Source of the DNA: a virus
Length of the DNA stretch: 64,000 bases
Direction: 5' to 3' (one strand)
IMG/VR virus record: IMGVR_UViG_3300036770_003135
Location: 1 to 64,000 of that record
The position numbers and the translations under genes were made by a program. The notes beneath the pieces are model-generated. The model made no database searches, had not been told where the DNA came from, and saw nothing but the letters and a program-made list of their open reading frames with translations. Below, in pieces: positions 14,066-23,863 of this stretch (the first letter of the stretch is position 1; each line of letters opens with the position of its first letter).

Positions 14066-14794
14066 ATGGCAGATTTTAAAGTAAATATTTTTGGTACAAC
14101 ACATTATAATAATGGTATAACACCACCAAATGGTTATCGATTATTTAACTTACATATTTTACAAGTTGAATCCGATATTTCAGTTACTAATTTTGATATG
14201 TTTTTAGAGTTCTACGCATTCCCTTTTAATACTATAGGTAATGGAACTATAGTTGTTGCTGGTGGTGGTACTCAACCCCATTTAACGAATCGAAAATTAG
14301 TAAATCAACCTCAAATTATTCATATAGACCAAATGACACCTACTATTGGTACACCTTTACAAGTTGTAAATTGTACTGGTTTAGCTACAATAACTGAACC
14401 TGGTTACCCAACACCTCCGTGTTCTCCAAGTCAAGACCCTAGTATTGCAACAATATCATGTCCATCACCATCAGATTATAGATTGTATTCTAATACTTTT
14501 CAATTTAAAACAATTTTAAATCCTAGTAATCCTATTATTGATTCTAATTGGTCTGATGCTACTAATCGTAATGGTGGAAATTCATCTAATGAGTCAGGTT
14601 TTTTCTTATTACCAGTTAAAATTATTATAATTGCAGATGGTTGTAGATATGAAAATAATGAAGGTGAAATACGAATTTATGCACAATACGAATTCATAAT
14701 TGGTGCTAATTATAGCTTATATGGTAATCCTAATTGTTGGCAAAATCCAAATTATTACCCATTGGGATATGACGATAAAATATTGGTTAATTAA
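14066..14794 (+). CDS. Hypothetical tail-fibre-locus protein (242 aa)
   Basis: A 242-aa beta-rich protein starting MADFKVNIFGTTHYNNGITPPNGYRLFNLHI, with several cysteines (CTG, CSPS, ISCPSPSDYRLY). No domain recognised. It is the last gene of the rightward adhesin block, 2 nt after the PA14/SprB adhesin, and its stop abuts the stop of the convergent resolvase gene. Probably a virion-surface or fibre-tip component, by location only. Confidence 0.65.
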   Translation: MADFKVNIFGTTHYNNGITPPNGYRLFNLHILQVESDISVTNFDMFLEFYAFPFNTIGNGTIVVAGGGTQPHLTNRKLVNQPQIIHIDQMTPTIGTPLQVVNCTGLATITEPGYPTPPCSPSQDPSIATISCPSPSDYRLYSNTFQFKTILNPSNPIIDSNWSDATNRNGGNSSNESGFFLLPVKIIIIADGCRYENNEGEIRIYAQYEFIIGANYSLYGNPNCWQNPNYYPLGYDDKILVN

Positions 14795-15394
14795 TTACCA
14801 AATGTTTTCTTGTTTCATATAACCTAATACACAACAATAAGCATCACTCATATCAAAATTTTCTTTTTTTAGAGTATTATTTTTTGTATAAGTCCAAGTT
14901 ATTTGTGGTTCTTTTTTAGCCACTTGTTCCCAAATTATTTGTTTTTTATCACAATCTTTTGGTAATCCACCAAAAAGTACGTGTTTACCTTTTCCATTAT
15001 CTTTAACTAAAAATGGGAAAGCTGATTTTCTTGAATTATATGTTGATATATATTCAGGAATAATTCCAAGAGTATCATAAATATCTTTTGAAATTAATGT
15101 ATTGTACCGCATTAATGTTTGTACAGTATGAATATTATTACTATTCAATAATGGTTCTTCTATAATAACCTTGGTTATACCTAAATTACGATATTCATTT
15201 AATTTTATTTTAAACATCTCACTTTTAAGAATTAACTCTTTCATTTTATTCTTATCACTAATCTTTGGTCTAGGACTAATGTGAGTTAATTCTAATAGGT
15301 CTTTTGATTCAATATCAAATAATGCCCAACCAATAGTTGAAGTTGACACATCTAACCCCAAAACTTTTGGTGATTTTTTTATGTTATTATTCAT
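14795..15394 (-). CDS. RuvC/RNase H-fold Holliday junction resolvase-like nuclease
   Basis: A 199-aa protein with the RNase H-fold resolvase pattern: 'VLGLDVSTSTIGWAL' with D15, 'KVIIEEPLL' with E79/E80, and a C-terminal 'DMSDAYCCVLGY' with D181 and D184, the expected metal-binding acids. In a T4-like phage such an enzyme would resolve recombination and packaging junctions, the job done by the unrelated gp49 in T4. It lies alone between adhesin genes and is convergent with the rightward block, stop against stop. No TATTTAT box is seen upstream. Confidence 0.82.
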   Translation of the reverse strand: MNNNIKKSPKVLGLDVSTSTIGWALFDIESKDLLELTHISPRPKISDKNKMKELILKSEMFKIKLNEYRNLGITKVIIEEPLLNSNNIHTVQTLMRYNTLISKDIYDTLGIIPEYISTYNSRKSAFPFLVKDNGKGKHVLFGGLPKDCDKKQIIWEQVAKKEPQITWTYTKNNTLKKENFDMSDAYCCVLGYMKQENIW

Positions 15395-15455
15395 TTAGAT
15401 ATAATTAATTGTAATAAAAAATTAACTAAATAGTTTTAATAGTAAATATATACAA

Positions 15456-17924
15456 CTATATATCAAATTTAACCAAAAATTGTTGTACACCTTGTCTAAG
15501 CACTGGTGATTGCATTTTTGATATTATTAATAAATCTCTATCATTATCATAAAGTCCAATTTCAGTAACATATGGTTTTAAACTACTATTCCAAGTCGGA
15601 TTAGATGATGTTTGAAATTCTACTTGACTAAGATTTATTTTATACCTCATTTCATAAATTGTTGCTTGAATATCCGTTTCAATATTACCATAAAAATAAT
15701 ACTCATCTCCAAAATTAAGTTGTGGGTTAGTATCCCCAAGAGTAGTAATATCAATATAATCCGCTAAATCATATAAAGAGGCACTATCATAATCATTTTG
15801 TGTTATTACAAAAGTAGTACCTGTTAAACCTGATGATGTAATTAACCCATTTATTGATGTGGCTGTAAGTTGTGATGTAAAATCAATCACTCTCCATTCT
15901 GATGAATCTGGTCTATTGTCTCCAATTACTTTTTGACAAATTATCTCAAACTTTTCACCATAAAATCCTGAAGTAACATCACAAGGACTAGTACAAGCTG
16001 AAATTGAAGAGTTTAAACAGCCGAATTCAGGTCCAAACCTTAATGCAACATTTTGAGATATTCCGTTAGGTGAACAATTTAAATTTGGTCCTTGTATTTT
16101 TCTATAATAATTACAATGAAGTGAATTTGTATATCCAAAGTCATTTGTAAATCTATAAGTCACATAAAGATATTCAGTATCACCAGTTAACAAACCAACA
16201 CTACTTCCACTCTCAAAACCACAAGTATTTGGTGTTATTAATGATATTTGAGGTGCTGGTAATGTCCAATTTCTATTTGATTTATATGACATTGCTGCGA
16301 TAATTTCTTCATCATCAAAAATAATTAATTTACTATCAGGGAAAACTTTTCCAACTCTACTTGGAAATCCATCAAAATTTGTATTATTGTCATATAAGTG
16401 ATAATACCTAATACCTGGGTCATTCATATCAGGATTTTTGGTAGATTTTAAATAATATGGTCCATTTTCAAACAATTTAAGATTATCATATCCAGGAGGG
16501 TCAACCCAAAATGTTTGTCCTAAACAACAATTTGGATTTTTATGCCACATTAACCAAGGTAAATGAACTCTGAAATTTCTAGCTTGTCCCGTGGTATCAT
16601 CGGTAGTTTCATCCAAAGGTTCTAAAGCAAATTTTTCACCATAAAATAAATCAACAGTTTGATTTGTAAAATGTACAATTGATATCGCTTTTTGGTCTTT
16701 AGGTTCTAAAATTACAATGTTATCTAAAGAATCGTAATAATATGTAAAACTAGTATCACTTTGACCACTACTTGTTGCGTACCCAAGATATTCTTTAGTT
16801 CCCAAATAATTAATCGAACCGAAATTAGTATATCCAACATTTGTATTAGGATTTAAACCTGCTGGATTTTCTGACCAAGGAATATTCATATTCCATATCT
16901 TAACATTAAGTTCGTCAATATAACAAGTTGATTCGAAATTAATAACATTATCACTCCAATGATTAGCAGGTGTTACTGAATCATAGAGAGATGTTAAATT
17001 CGGTGGGTAAACAATAGCTTTTGCGTAACAATTAGTATTTAAATAACTAAAATCTGGTGTTGGTCTATCTAAAGTTATTCTATTTAAATTTAAACAAACA
17101 TCAACCACTTTAAATGTTAAAATACTATAACAACTAGATATGTTAATTAAACAATCTGGTTCAGGTATTGGTGGACACGCTCTTGATGGTGTTGGTGTAA
17201 CACAACAAGTTGCCGATGGAGTTGGAGTTGGTGTTGGACTTTCACACGGAAATGGGTTTGTACTAGTTGGTGTTGGTGTCTGTGATACAGGGAAAGGTGG
17301 TGTTGTTGATGGAGTAACCGTATTTGTTGGAGTTGGTGTTGGTGTTGGTAAATTGTAACAAATACAATCATTTTCATTAACACCATCAAAAAATATAGTA
17401 ATAATATCACCTACTTGCACATTCCTATTTGGATTTACACTACACCCTGATGATATAATATCAATTACATTAGAACCTGATAGAGTATTCATTTGTATCA
17501 AATAGTTAGCATTAATTACATACTCATTATTTGTTAATGCACTCCAACTTGTAATAATACCCTCATTAGAAGTACCACTAAAAAAACCTCTTGGTGCTGC
17601 TGTATTAAATATAGGACTAACGATTGAATCCATAAATGGGATGCCATAAGTATTACCTGATGTACCATCAACATAAAATGGATATTTTATATTTTCTTTA
17701 TTTGATTGTGGTACTCCAGTTGAATTCTGAGCGTTAAAACTTGGTTCTAAAACTAATGAATTAAATTGATTATACGTTGCTGAAGGTAACACATTATAAG
17801 AAACTTCACTATCACCTATTTGAAAGTAAGAAATGTTAAAATTACCTTGAGATAGTTTTTGTCTACCTGTGTCAGTAAGTCTTGTATTAACTAAACCTGA
17901 TGTATTTTTTAATATATATCCCAT
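15456..17924 (-). CDS. Large tail protein with conserved N-terminal domain and Thr-Pro linkers
   Basis: An 822-aa protein. The N-terminal ~60 residues (MGYILKNTSGLVNTRLTDTG...FQIGDSEVSYN) form a conserved module that I associate with structural proteins of T4-like phages and which probably anchors the protein to the tail. Residues ~193-255 are Thr-Pro linkers with interspersed Cys. The long C-terminal part is beta-rich with many aromatic residues and further Cys pairs. Probably a baseplate-attached adhesin or fibre. The plus-strand VGVG-rich frame over the linker is a shadow of the (Thr-Pro)n codons. Confidence 0.76.
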   Translation of the reverse strand: MGYILKNTSGLVNTRLTDTGRQKLSQGNFNISYFQIGDSEVSYNVLPSATYNQFNSLVLEPSFNAQNSTGVPQSNKENIKYPFYVDGTSGNTYGIPFMDSIVSPIFNTAAPRGFFSGTSNEGIITSWSALTNNEYVINANYLIQMNTLSGSNVIDIISSGCSVNPNRNVQVGDIITIFFDGVNENDCICYNLPTPTPTPTNTVTPSTTPPFPVSQTPTPTSTNPFPCESPTPTPTPSATCCVTPTPSRACPPIPEPDCLINISSCYSILTFKVVDVCLNLNRITLDRPTPDFSYLNTNCYAKAIVYPPNLTSLYDSVTPANHWSDNVINFESTCYIDELNVKIWNMNIPWSENPAGLNPNTNVGYTNFGSINYLGTKEYLGYATSSGQSDTSFTYYYDSLDNIVILEPKDQKAISIVHFTNQTVDLFYGEKFALEPLDETTDDTTGQARNFRVHLPWLMWHKNPNCCLGQTFWVDPPGYDNLKLFENGPYYLKSTKNPDMNDPGIRYYHLYDNNTNFDGFPSRVGKVFPDSKLIIFDDEEIIAAMSYKSNRNWTLPAPQISLITPNTCGFESGSSVGLLTGDTEYLYVTYRFTNDFGYTNSLHCNYYRKIQGPNLNCSPNGISQNVALRFGPEFGCLNSSISACTSPCDVTSGFYGEKFEIICQKVIGDNRPDSSEWRVIDFTSQLTATSINGLITSSGLTGTTFVITQNDYDSASLYDLADYIDITTLGDTNPQLNFGDEYYFYGNIETDIQATIYEMRYKINLSQVEFQTSSNPTWNSSLKPYVTEIGLYDNDRDLLIISKMQSPVLRQGVQQFLVKFDI

Positions 17925-17929
17925 GTTAT

Positions 17930-17936
17930 ATAAATA
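17930..17936 (-). promoter_or_regulatory. TATTTAT box before 822-aa tail gene
   Basis: TATTTAT in gene direction, 5 nt before the ATG at 17924, within the 26-nt gap to the preceding gene. Confidence 0.38.
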
Positions 17937-17950
17937 TCATATTTTGTTTT

Positions 17951-18676
17951 TTATTCTGGTATTACGTTACAACAAGAACATCCAAATATTTTCAAATTTT
18001 CAATTGTATAAGTATCACTTGTTGTGTTAACATAACACAAATAATCCCCATTTTTTTGACTAGATGTGGTTGTTATCAACTCAAAATTATAATCATTGTA
18101 ATATGTTAAATTTTGCCAAGTTTCAGCAGTTGAGATTTGAATTAAATTTTCATTTTGACACCCAGGAATAGTATTATTTGAAATTGTTTCTGATGATAAT
18201 GTTAAAGTAACTGGTGTTGTTCCAGAACCTATTGTAAGTATTGAGTTTGTTGTAAAAGTAGTCGCTGATGATATTGGACTAGTTGTTGTAAAATTATAAT
18301 GATTTAAATCAAAAGTAATATAAACGCCATTTGGTAATGTTGGAAGTACTTGTATATTTGTAGTATATTCAATTGTTGTATTTATACCATTATCTATTGT
18401 TTTTTTATTTGATGTTAATAACTTCACTCTATATGTTGTTGGTTTATTTGGATTGTTTAACGTAAATGGTTTTGTAAATAAAAAATCATTAGAATCTTTA
18501 ACTAATAAAAAATATTGTCCACTACACAAATTACTAAAATATGGCATTTTTTTAAATGTTAATCCAGAATTTATTGAATAAGTGTATGGTGGTGTTCCAC
18601 CATATGCAAAGATGGAAACACCACCATCACACCCACAATTTGTTTGATTTATTGTTACAAAAGCCGAAACACTCAT
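17951..18676 (-). CDS. Short SprB-repeat tail protein (241 aa)
   Basis: A 241-aa protein that opens with one SprB-type unit ('CGCDGGVSIFAYGGTPPYTY', then 'NLCSGQYFLLVKDSND'). A beta-rich region of about 180 residues follows, ending in a Cys cluster (FGCSCCNVIPE). It starts one base after the stop of the seven-repeat SprB-like protein and shares its repeat type, so the two probably act together in a surface-binding structure. No catalytic motif seen. Confidence 0.72.
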   Translation of the reverse strand: MSVSAFVTINQTNCGCDGGVSIFAYGGTPPYTYSINSGLTFKKMPYFSNLCSGQYFLLVKDSNDFLFTKPFTLNNPNKPTTYRVKLLTSNKKTIDNGINTTIEYTTNIQVLPTLPNGVYITFDLNHYNFTTTSPISSATTFTTNSILTIGSGTTPVTLTLSSETISNNTIPGCQNENLIQISTAETWQNLTYYNDYNFELITTTSSQKNGDYLCYVNTTSDTYTIENLKIFGCSCCNVIPE

Positions 18677-18677
18677 A

Positions 18678-20813
18678 TTATGAACAAGTTATACAATTTA
18701 TGCTATATGTTATTTTGATTTGAACGTTTATTTCACCTCCAACTAAATATTCTGGAGGGTTACATATTGTTTTAATCGTTACTTTATTTAATAATGGATC
18801 AATTTCAACACTATCAATTCCATAATAACTTTCAAGTAAAGTTTTTATAGTTTCAAAAACTAAATTATCACTAGGAAATTGGGTTAATGAACTACTAACA
18901 AAAAACAATTGTGAATTTGTTATTCCGCTAACATCTGTTAGTATTTCCCAATTTGCTGTATTAAGTACACACCCTGTATCACCTGAAGTTAAATCAAAAA
19001 ATCCTTCAAATAACATTTGTTGGGGTCCTTTCTTTATTATTTCACCACTATTTACCAAATCACTATTGCAAATGTTAAACACTTCATATGAACTAAATAA
19101 AACAGTTCCAATTAAATCAATCGTTCTGTTTTGAACACAACCATTGTCATCAGTAATTGTTAAGCTATATGTTCCAGCAGTTAAACCAGTAATCGTAGTC
19201 CCTGTCTGTCCATTTACATTTGAACTCCAAGTTAAGTTAAATGGCGGTTCTCCATCTAAAATTAATGCAGTTATTTCTCCAGTTGTACCTGTTATTGGAC
19301 TATTTGACGCCAATACAAAATCAACATTAGATGAGGATAAAACTTGTGTTGGTAGTATTTGTTGACAGAAATTGGAATCAATTACGGAAATAGTATAACT
19401 ACCTGATGACAAATTATTGAAGGTATAAGCACTTGAAGTTATACCTCCAATTGAATAACCATTTAATTCAAAAGTATATGGGGGAGTACCACCACTAGAA
19501 ACAAATACTGAAATTATACCATCTGAATTATTACAAGTTGTTCCTGTTGTTAATGTAGAAATTGTAAACAAAGTTGTATTAGAAATAGTATACGCACTTG
19601 TAAAATTACAAGGTCCACCATCAGTTACATTTAAAGTATAAGAACCTGATGATAAGTTAGTAAAGGTGTAATTTGGTGAATTTATAACTACGGAATTTGT
19701 ATTACCTGACGAATCTGTTAAAGCAACATTGTATGGTGCCGATGAACCAAATAAATTAATAGACAAAGTTCCACTACTATTATTACAAATTGAGTTTGTT
19801 GTTGTTACAGATAGAATAGAAAATGAGTTTGGAGTTAATAATGATGTTGCTTCATAATCATTACATAATCCAGCATCAGTTACTTGTACACCTAAGATTC
19901 CAGCTGACACACCAGTAAATGTATAATTTGATGCAAAAGTTATCGCAACAGTACCATTTGTTGCCGAAAAATAATATGGAGGAGTACCGCCAGTTACATA
20001 TACATCACAAGTTCCATCCGCGGAAAAACAAGATGGGTTTGTTGTTAACATCGCTGCAATTCCAACATTTGGCACAAATCCAACATTAGTTGATTTTGTT
20101 AAAACACAACCCAAAGAGTCTGAAATAGTCACACTATAACCATCTGAAGTTAATCCAGTAATACTTGACGTACTACTACCATTACTCCAAAGATAAGTAT
20201 ACGGACCAACACCAGTTAAACCTGTAATGTATATTGCCCCAGAATCTACACCACATCCTGCATTATTAATAACGTAAAATCCAAAGTCCATAGTTGTTGA
20301 ACTTTTGATTATACAACTTTCACTTTTACCAGTACAACCACCACCATCATCCGCAATAACATAATATGTACCAGCTGATAAATTATTAAATACGAAATCA
20401 TTGGTAAATGATTCACCGCTTGTCACATAACCTGTACTATTTTCATATAAATAAAAACTACCAAATCCATAAAAATTGGATGTTGATGCCGTTAATACAC
20501 CATTATCTAATCCACAAGTAGTGTTAGTTATTTCTGAAATATTCAGACAACTACCTGTTGATATGTATATATTATAAGTAAGTACATTTGGTGGGACACA
20601 ACTATCTACGACATTTAAAACATATGTACCACCTGACAAACCACTATAATCATAGGTATTACCTGTCAGAACATAAGTTCCAAGTGAAGGTGATATCCAA
20701 TTGATTGAATATCCAGGAGCTTCACCATCAATCTGAATTGAAAATGCCCCAGTATTTGTATTACTACAATCACCAGTTATCCCAATTAAACTTATATCAA
20801 TAAAACAAGACAT
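18678..20813 (-). CDS. Multi-repeat SprB-like adhesin
   Basis: A 711-aa protein built of about seven degenerate SprB-type units of roughly 75-85 residues. Each has a Cys-containing 'NxxC...G.i.v...GG.PPY.f.w..g' entry and exits through 'fxnLsaGtYt..v.D..gC'. Clear cores include 'GGTPPYYFSATNG', 'SGGTPPYTFELNG' and 'GEPPFNLTWSSN'. A different C-terminal domain of ~150 residues follows. SprB repeats occur in flavobacterial gliding adhesins. Here the gene is translationally coupled (TAATG) to the upstream 1016-aa baseplate gene, which suggests a baseplate-attached host-recognition fibre. Confidence 0.8.
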   Translation of the reverse strand: MSCFIDISLIGITGDCSNTNTGAFSIQIDGEAPGYSINWISPSLGTYVLTGNTYDYSGLSGGTYVLNVVDSCVPPNVLTYNIYISTGSCLNISEITNTTCGLDNGVLTASTSNFYGFGSFYLYENSTGYVTSGESFTNDFVFNNLSAGTYYVIADDGGGCTGKSESCIIKSSTTMDFGFYVINNAGCGVDSGAIYITGLTGVGPYTYLWSNGSSTSSITGLTSDGYSVTISDSLGCVLTKSTNVGFVPNVGIAAMLTTNPSCFSADGTCDVYVTGGTPPYYFSATNGTVAITFASNYTFTGVSAGILGVQVTDAGLCNDYEATSLLTPNSFSILSVTTTNSICNNSSGTLSINLFGSSAPYNVALTDSSGNTNSVVINSPNYTFTNLSSGSYTLNVTDGGPCNFTSAYTISNTTLFTISTLTTGTTCNNSDGIISVFVSSGGTPPYTFELNGYSIGGITSSAYTFNNLSSGSYTISVIDSNFCQQILPTQVLSSSNVDFVLASNSPITGTTGEITALILDGEPPFNLTWSSNVNGQTGTTITGLTAGTYSLTITDDNGCVQNRTIDLIGTVLFSSYEVFNICNSDLVNSGEIIKKGPQQMLFEGFFDLTSGDTGCVLNTANWEILTDVSGITNSQLFFVSSSLTQFPSDNLVFETIKTLLESYYGIDSVEIDPLLNKVTIKTICNPPEYLVGGEINVQIKITYSINCITCS

Positions 20814-23800
20814 TAACTACAATAAATTTGGAAATTTATACCAACATTAATTTTAATGTTGATTGGGGTTTCAGGTACAATACAGCCTTGTGTATAAATA
20901 ATTACAGTATCTTCTGTTAAATAATAATCATACCCATAAACTTTTAAAGACTCCAACGCAAACAATAAAGCATTATCCCAATCATTAACTGAAGGTGAAC
21001 TATAAAATGGTATATAATAACCAGTTCCATTGAAAAATGGATATGATACGACAACAACATCATTTACTCTAATATCAACATACCATTCAGTTAATAAACC
21101 ATTTAAATTACAATCTTTAAGTGAATACCCAGAAACATTTATGTATGAATTAATAACATTAGCCAAAACACCACTAAAATCGGTTAAAAGTGGATTATCA
21201 ATCCAAGGATATTTTGGACATTCTGTTGATTCAATAAAACAATCATTTGTGAATAAATTAGTTGTAAATTCGCATGACCTACAAAGTGGTGGTCTATTTT
21301 TTGGATTACCTTCAGTTGTTCTTGGAATTGGTATTAACTGACAACCTTTCTGTCTTTTCCATGTGAATTTTTGTCTATGGAATATTGAATTTTCAATTCT
21401 TGTACCAGTGTTCCACAGAGTTGTTGCAGGTATCATTTGTTCAACTAATCTAATCCAGTAATCACCCATGCCATTAACATACTCCATCATATTTTGATAA
21501 TTGAAGTTGTTGTTAGGTATATTTACAGTTTCGTTTGATTGAATGTATTTCCAAAATATTGATTGTAGTGTTGGATATCCTCCAGTTTTACCATCAAAAG
21601 CATATAATCTATTTCTTACATTAATTGTATTTTTCCAAAATGTTTGTGCGAATTCAAAAAATGTTTTGTTGTTTGGTTGTGGATTAATCTCAGTCCAATC
21701 TACTCTACCAGTTGATGGATATTGTGGTGTAGGATTTGGGTTACAATAAGTTGGTGGAATGTAATTTAATCCTTCATCTGGTATTGGGTAATTGAATTCT
21801 CTTGACATATACCATACGTCATAAGCTAATCCTTGTCCTGGATTCAAAAATAAATCCACATTCTTAACGTTTAGTACTAGTTTCTCATTATCCACATAAT
21901 ATAACGCATTCAAATCACCATCCAAATTTGACCTAAGTCCAATTTCACTATCAGTCCAACTTTTATTGTTGTCAATTCTTGGGGTTAATCTATATCCTAA
22001 TTCAGTAAATGGTAATTTTCTAAAGACATTTAGATAATCTTGTCCATAAGTAAATGGACTTAATAGTGTTTGGACATTTGGACTTTCACCTGTAAAAACA
22101 CTATTAGTTTCATCAATAATTTCTGGACTAATATGTGAGGGTGTTCTTTCAAACCAACCACTGCCTTTTTGAAAGAAAAATTCATCACTATCATTGTTGA
22201 TACTTGGGTATCCTTCCTCATCAATAGGGTAATCTTCTCTTGATACATCAATAGGAGTAAGTTGAGCACTAGTAGTGTATCCAGTATATTGTATTCCATA
22301 TATTGTGAATATATTCCCTGGTTCTAAAATCGGTAATATTCTAGAATAAGTACCCCCAGAAATTTGAGCAAATTGGGTATTAAATCTATTTATATCTATT
22401 TTTTGATCAGCCAAATAAACATATTCATTAAAATCAACCAATGCTTCTGGTGCACCAATAAGACGCATTAATACCTCAACAGATTTTCTAGTACCTTTAG
22501 ATTTAAATAGATAAGCCGAATTAAGAATCAAATTCCTAAAATATTGATAATTAAGTTCTTCTGGGGTTGGTTGTACACCAACTCCTGAATAAACTGAAGG
22601 TGATTGATTTTGTGTTCCAAATACTGAATTAAGAAATTCATCCGTTGTTATTGGAGAAATATACGTTGACCATCCTAATGTTTGTGCTAAGTTCTTTAAT
22701 AATTGTGAAGGAATATCATTACCAACATTATAATTTACAGATGTCATATACGCCAAAGCGTTGATGAATTTTCTTGTTTCATCAAAACTACGTCCATATA
22801 TTTGTAAAATTTTTTCCATTTTTTGGTCAGGAGTATCAAATTCTTTGAATGACTCCGTTGTTAAAAACCTAGAAATAAGATTTGTTTTATACCCATCAAA
22901 TGAAACTGAAATTTTGTTAAGTTTAGTTACATAATCAACAAAAAAATCAGTTTCAATATCTAAATTCCAAATTCTATTTAAAGGCCAAGTTACTTTAACA
23001 TTTTCAACATAATATTGTCCATTTTCAGTTTCACTTGGAACTTGAAATGTTGAGGTATATATTGGGGTTTCATCCCTATTTAATAGAAATCTGTCAATTT
23101 CATCTAATTTATCTTTAAAAACTTGACTAACAATTTGATCGTTAGGTCTAATAACGATATCACCAACAATAAATGATTGACCTGAAAAAGGATTTCCTCT
23201 AACTGAAATTGTTAAAATACCATTAGATAGAGATGTTGTTGGTATAATACTTGTTAAATTAAATCCATTGCCACTATAATACATTGAATAATTAGTAAAA
23301 CCTGTGGTCATATTTCTAACATTAGAAACTGGTATTTCTTTTAATGTTAGATTTAGAGTTGCTTGATTTGTAAAATCAATCCCAAAAGGATTATAAAGTT
23401 CTTCTATTTCAAAATTTATTGTAGTTTCATTAGCTATTGGATTATAAGTAAAACTATTCACAGTATAACCAGTAGTATCATCATCTTTTAAATATAATGA
23501 TTCAATTCCAGCTGGAAAATAACTAATTATGTTTTTTATTGAGGCTGAAATTCTTTTAGTCATTGACCCATAAAGGGTAAAAGTTGAAACTTGTGATAAA
23601 TCAAAATTAGGATAAACTTTGAAATTATTTTGTGTTATTGAAATTGATTCTTTAACACTTTGTATTCCAAGTGATTGTAAATTAATTGGTTCTGAAAAAA
23701 CACCTGTAATGAAATTTCTATTATTTTTTTCACTTGGAATTGATACAAATTGGAAATTACCCAAAGTTAATCCCCCTCCAGTTGTCAATTGGAGACCAAC

Positions 23801-23863
23801 TAAATAATCTGAAAAGGTTTGTGCACCTGTTGCTTTTTGTGGAGGACATTTAAAATTTGCCAT
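20813..23863 (-). CDS. Large baseplate/tail wedge-type protein
   Basis: A 1016-aa protein. The central segment (about residues 340-500) contains 'KFINALAYMTSVNYNVGN', 'LLKNLAQTLGW' and 'LNSAYLFKSKGTRKSVE...RLIGAPEAL', which resembles the P2 gpI-like tail protein found at the periphery of contractile-tail baseplates. The C-terminal third is Cys-containing and beta-rich. It overlaps both neighbours by one base in a run of baseplate genes. By analogy with T4 it could serve as a large wedge subunit such as gp7, but no direct equivalence can be shown here. Confidence 0.68.
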   Translation of the reverse strand: MANFKCPPQKATGAQTFSDYLVGLQLTTGGGLTLGNFQFVSIPSEKNNRNFITGVFSEPINLQSLGIQSVKESISITQNNFKVYPNFDLSQVSTFTLYGSMTKRISASIKNIISYFPAGIESLYLKDDDTTGYTVNSFTYNPIANETTINFEIEELYNPFGIDFTNQATLNLTLKEIPVSNVRNMTTGFTNYSMYYSGNGFNLTSIIPTTSLSNGILTISVRGNPFSGQSFIVGDIVIRPNDQIVSQVFKDKLDEIDRFLLNRDETPIYTSTFQVPSETENGQYYVENVKVTWPLNRIWNLDIETDFFVDYVTKLNKISVSFDGYKTNLISRFLTTESFKEFDTPDQKMEKILQIYGRSFDETRKFINALAYMTSVNYNVGNDIPSQLLKNLAQTLGWSTYISPITTDEFLNSVFGTQNQSPSVYSGVGVQPTPEELNYQYFRNLILNSAYLFKSKGTRKSVEVLMRLIGAPEALVDFNEYVYLADQKIDINRFNTQFAQISGGTYSRILPILEPGNIFTIYGIQYTGYTTSAQLTPIDVSREDYPIDEEGYPSINNDSDEFFFQKGSGWFERTPSHISPEIIDETNSVFTGESPNVQTLLSPFTYGQDYLNVFRKLPFTELGYRLTPRIDNNKSWTDSEIGLRSNLDGDLNALYYVDNEKLVLNVKNVDLFLNPGQGLAYDVWYMSREFNYPIPDEGLNYIPPTYCNPNPTPQYPSTGRVDWTEINPQPNNKTFFEFAQTFWKNTINVRNRLYAFDGKTGGYPTLQSIFWKYIQSNETVNIPNNNFNYQNMMEYVNGMGDYWIRLVEQMIPATTLWNTGTRIENSIFHRQKFTWKRQKGCQLIPIPRTTEGNPKNRPPLCRSCEFTTNLFTNDCFIESTECPKYPWIDNPLLTDFSGVLANVINSYINVSGYSLKDCNLNGLLTEWYVDIRVNDVVVVSYPFFNGTGYYIPFYSSPSVNDWDNALLFALESLKVYGYDYYLTEDTVIIYTQGCIVPETPINIKINVGINFQIYCS

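Noticed and set aside
12920-17410. VGVG-rich and QHQHQ-rich frames opposite or out of frame with adhesin genes (12920-13102, 17140-17358, 17147-17410)
   Set aside because: They are other-frame readings of the CCAACA repeats that encode Thr-Pro linkers, not independent genes.
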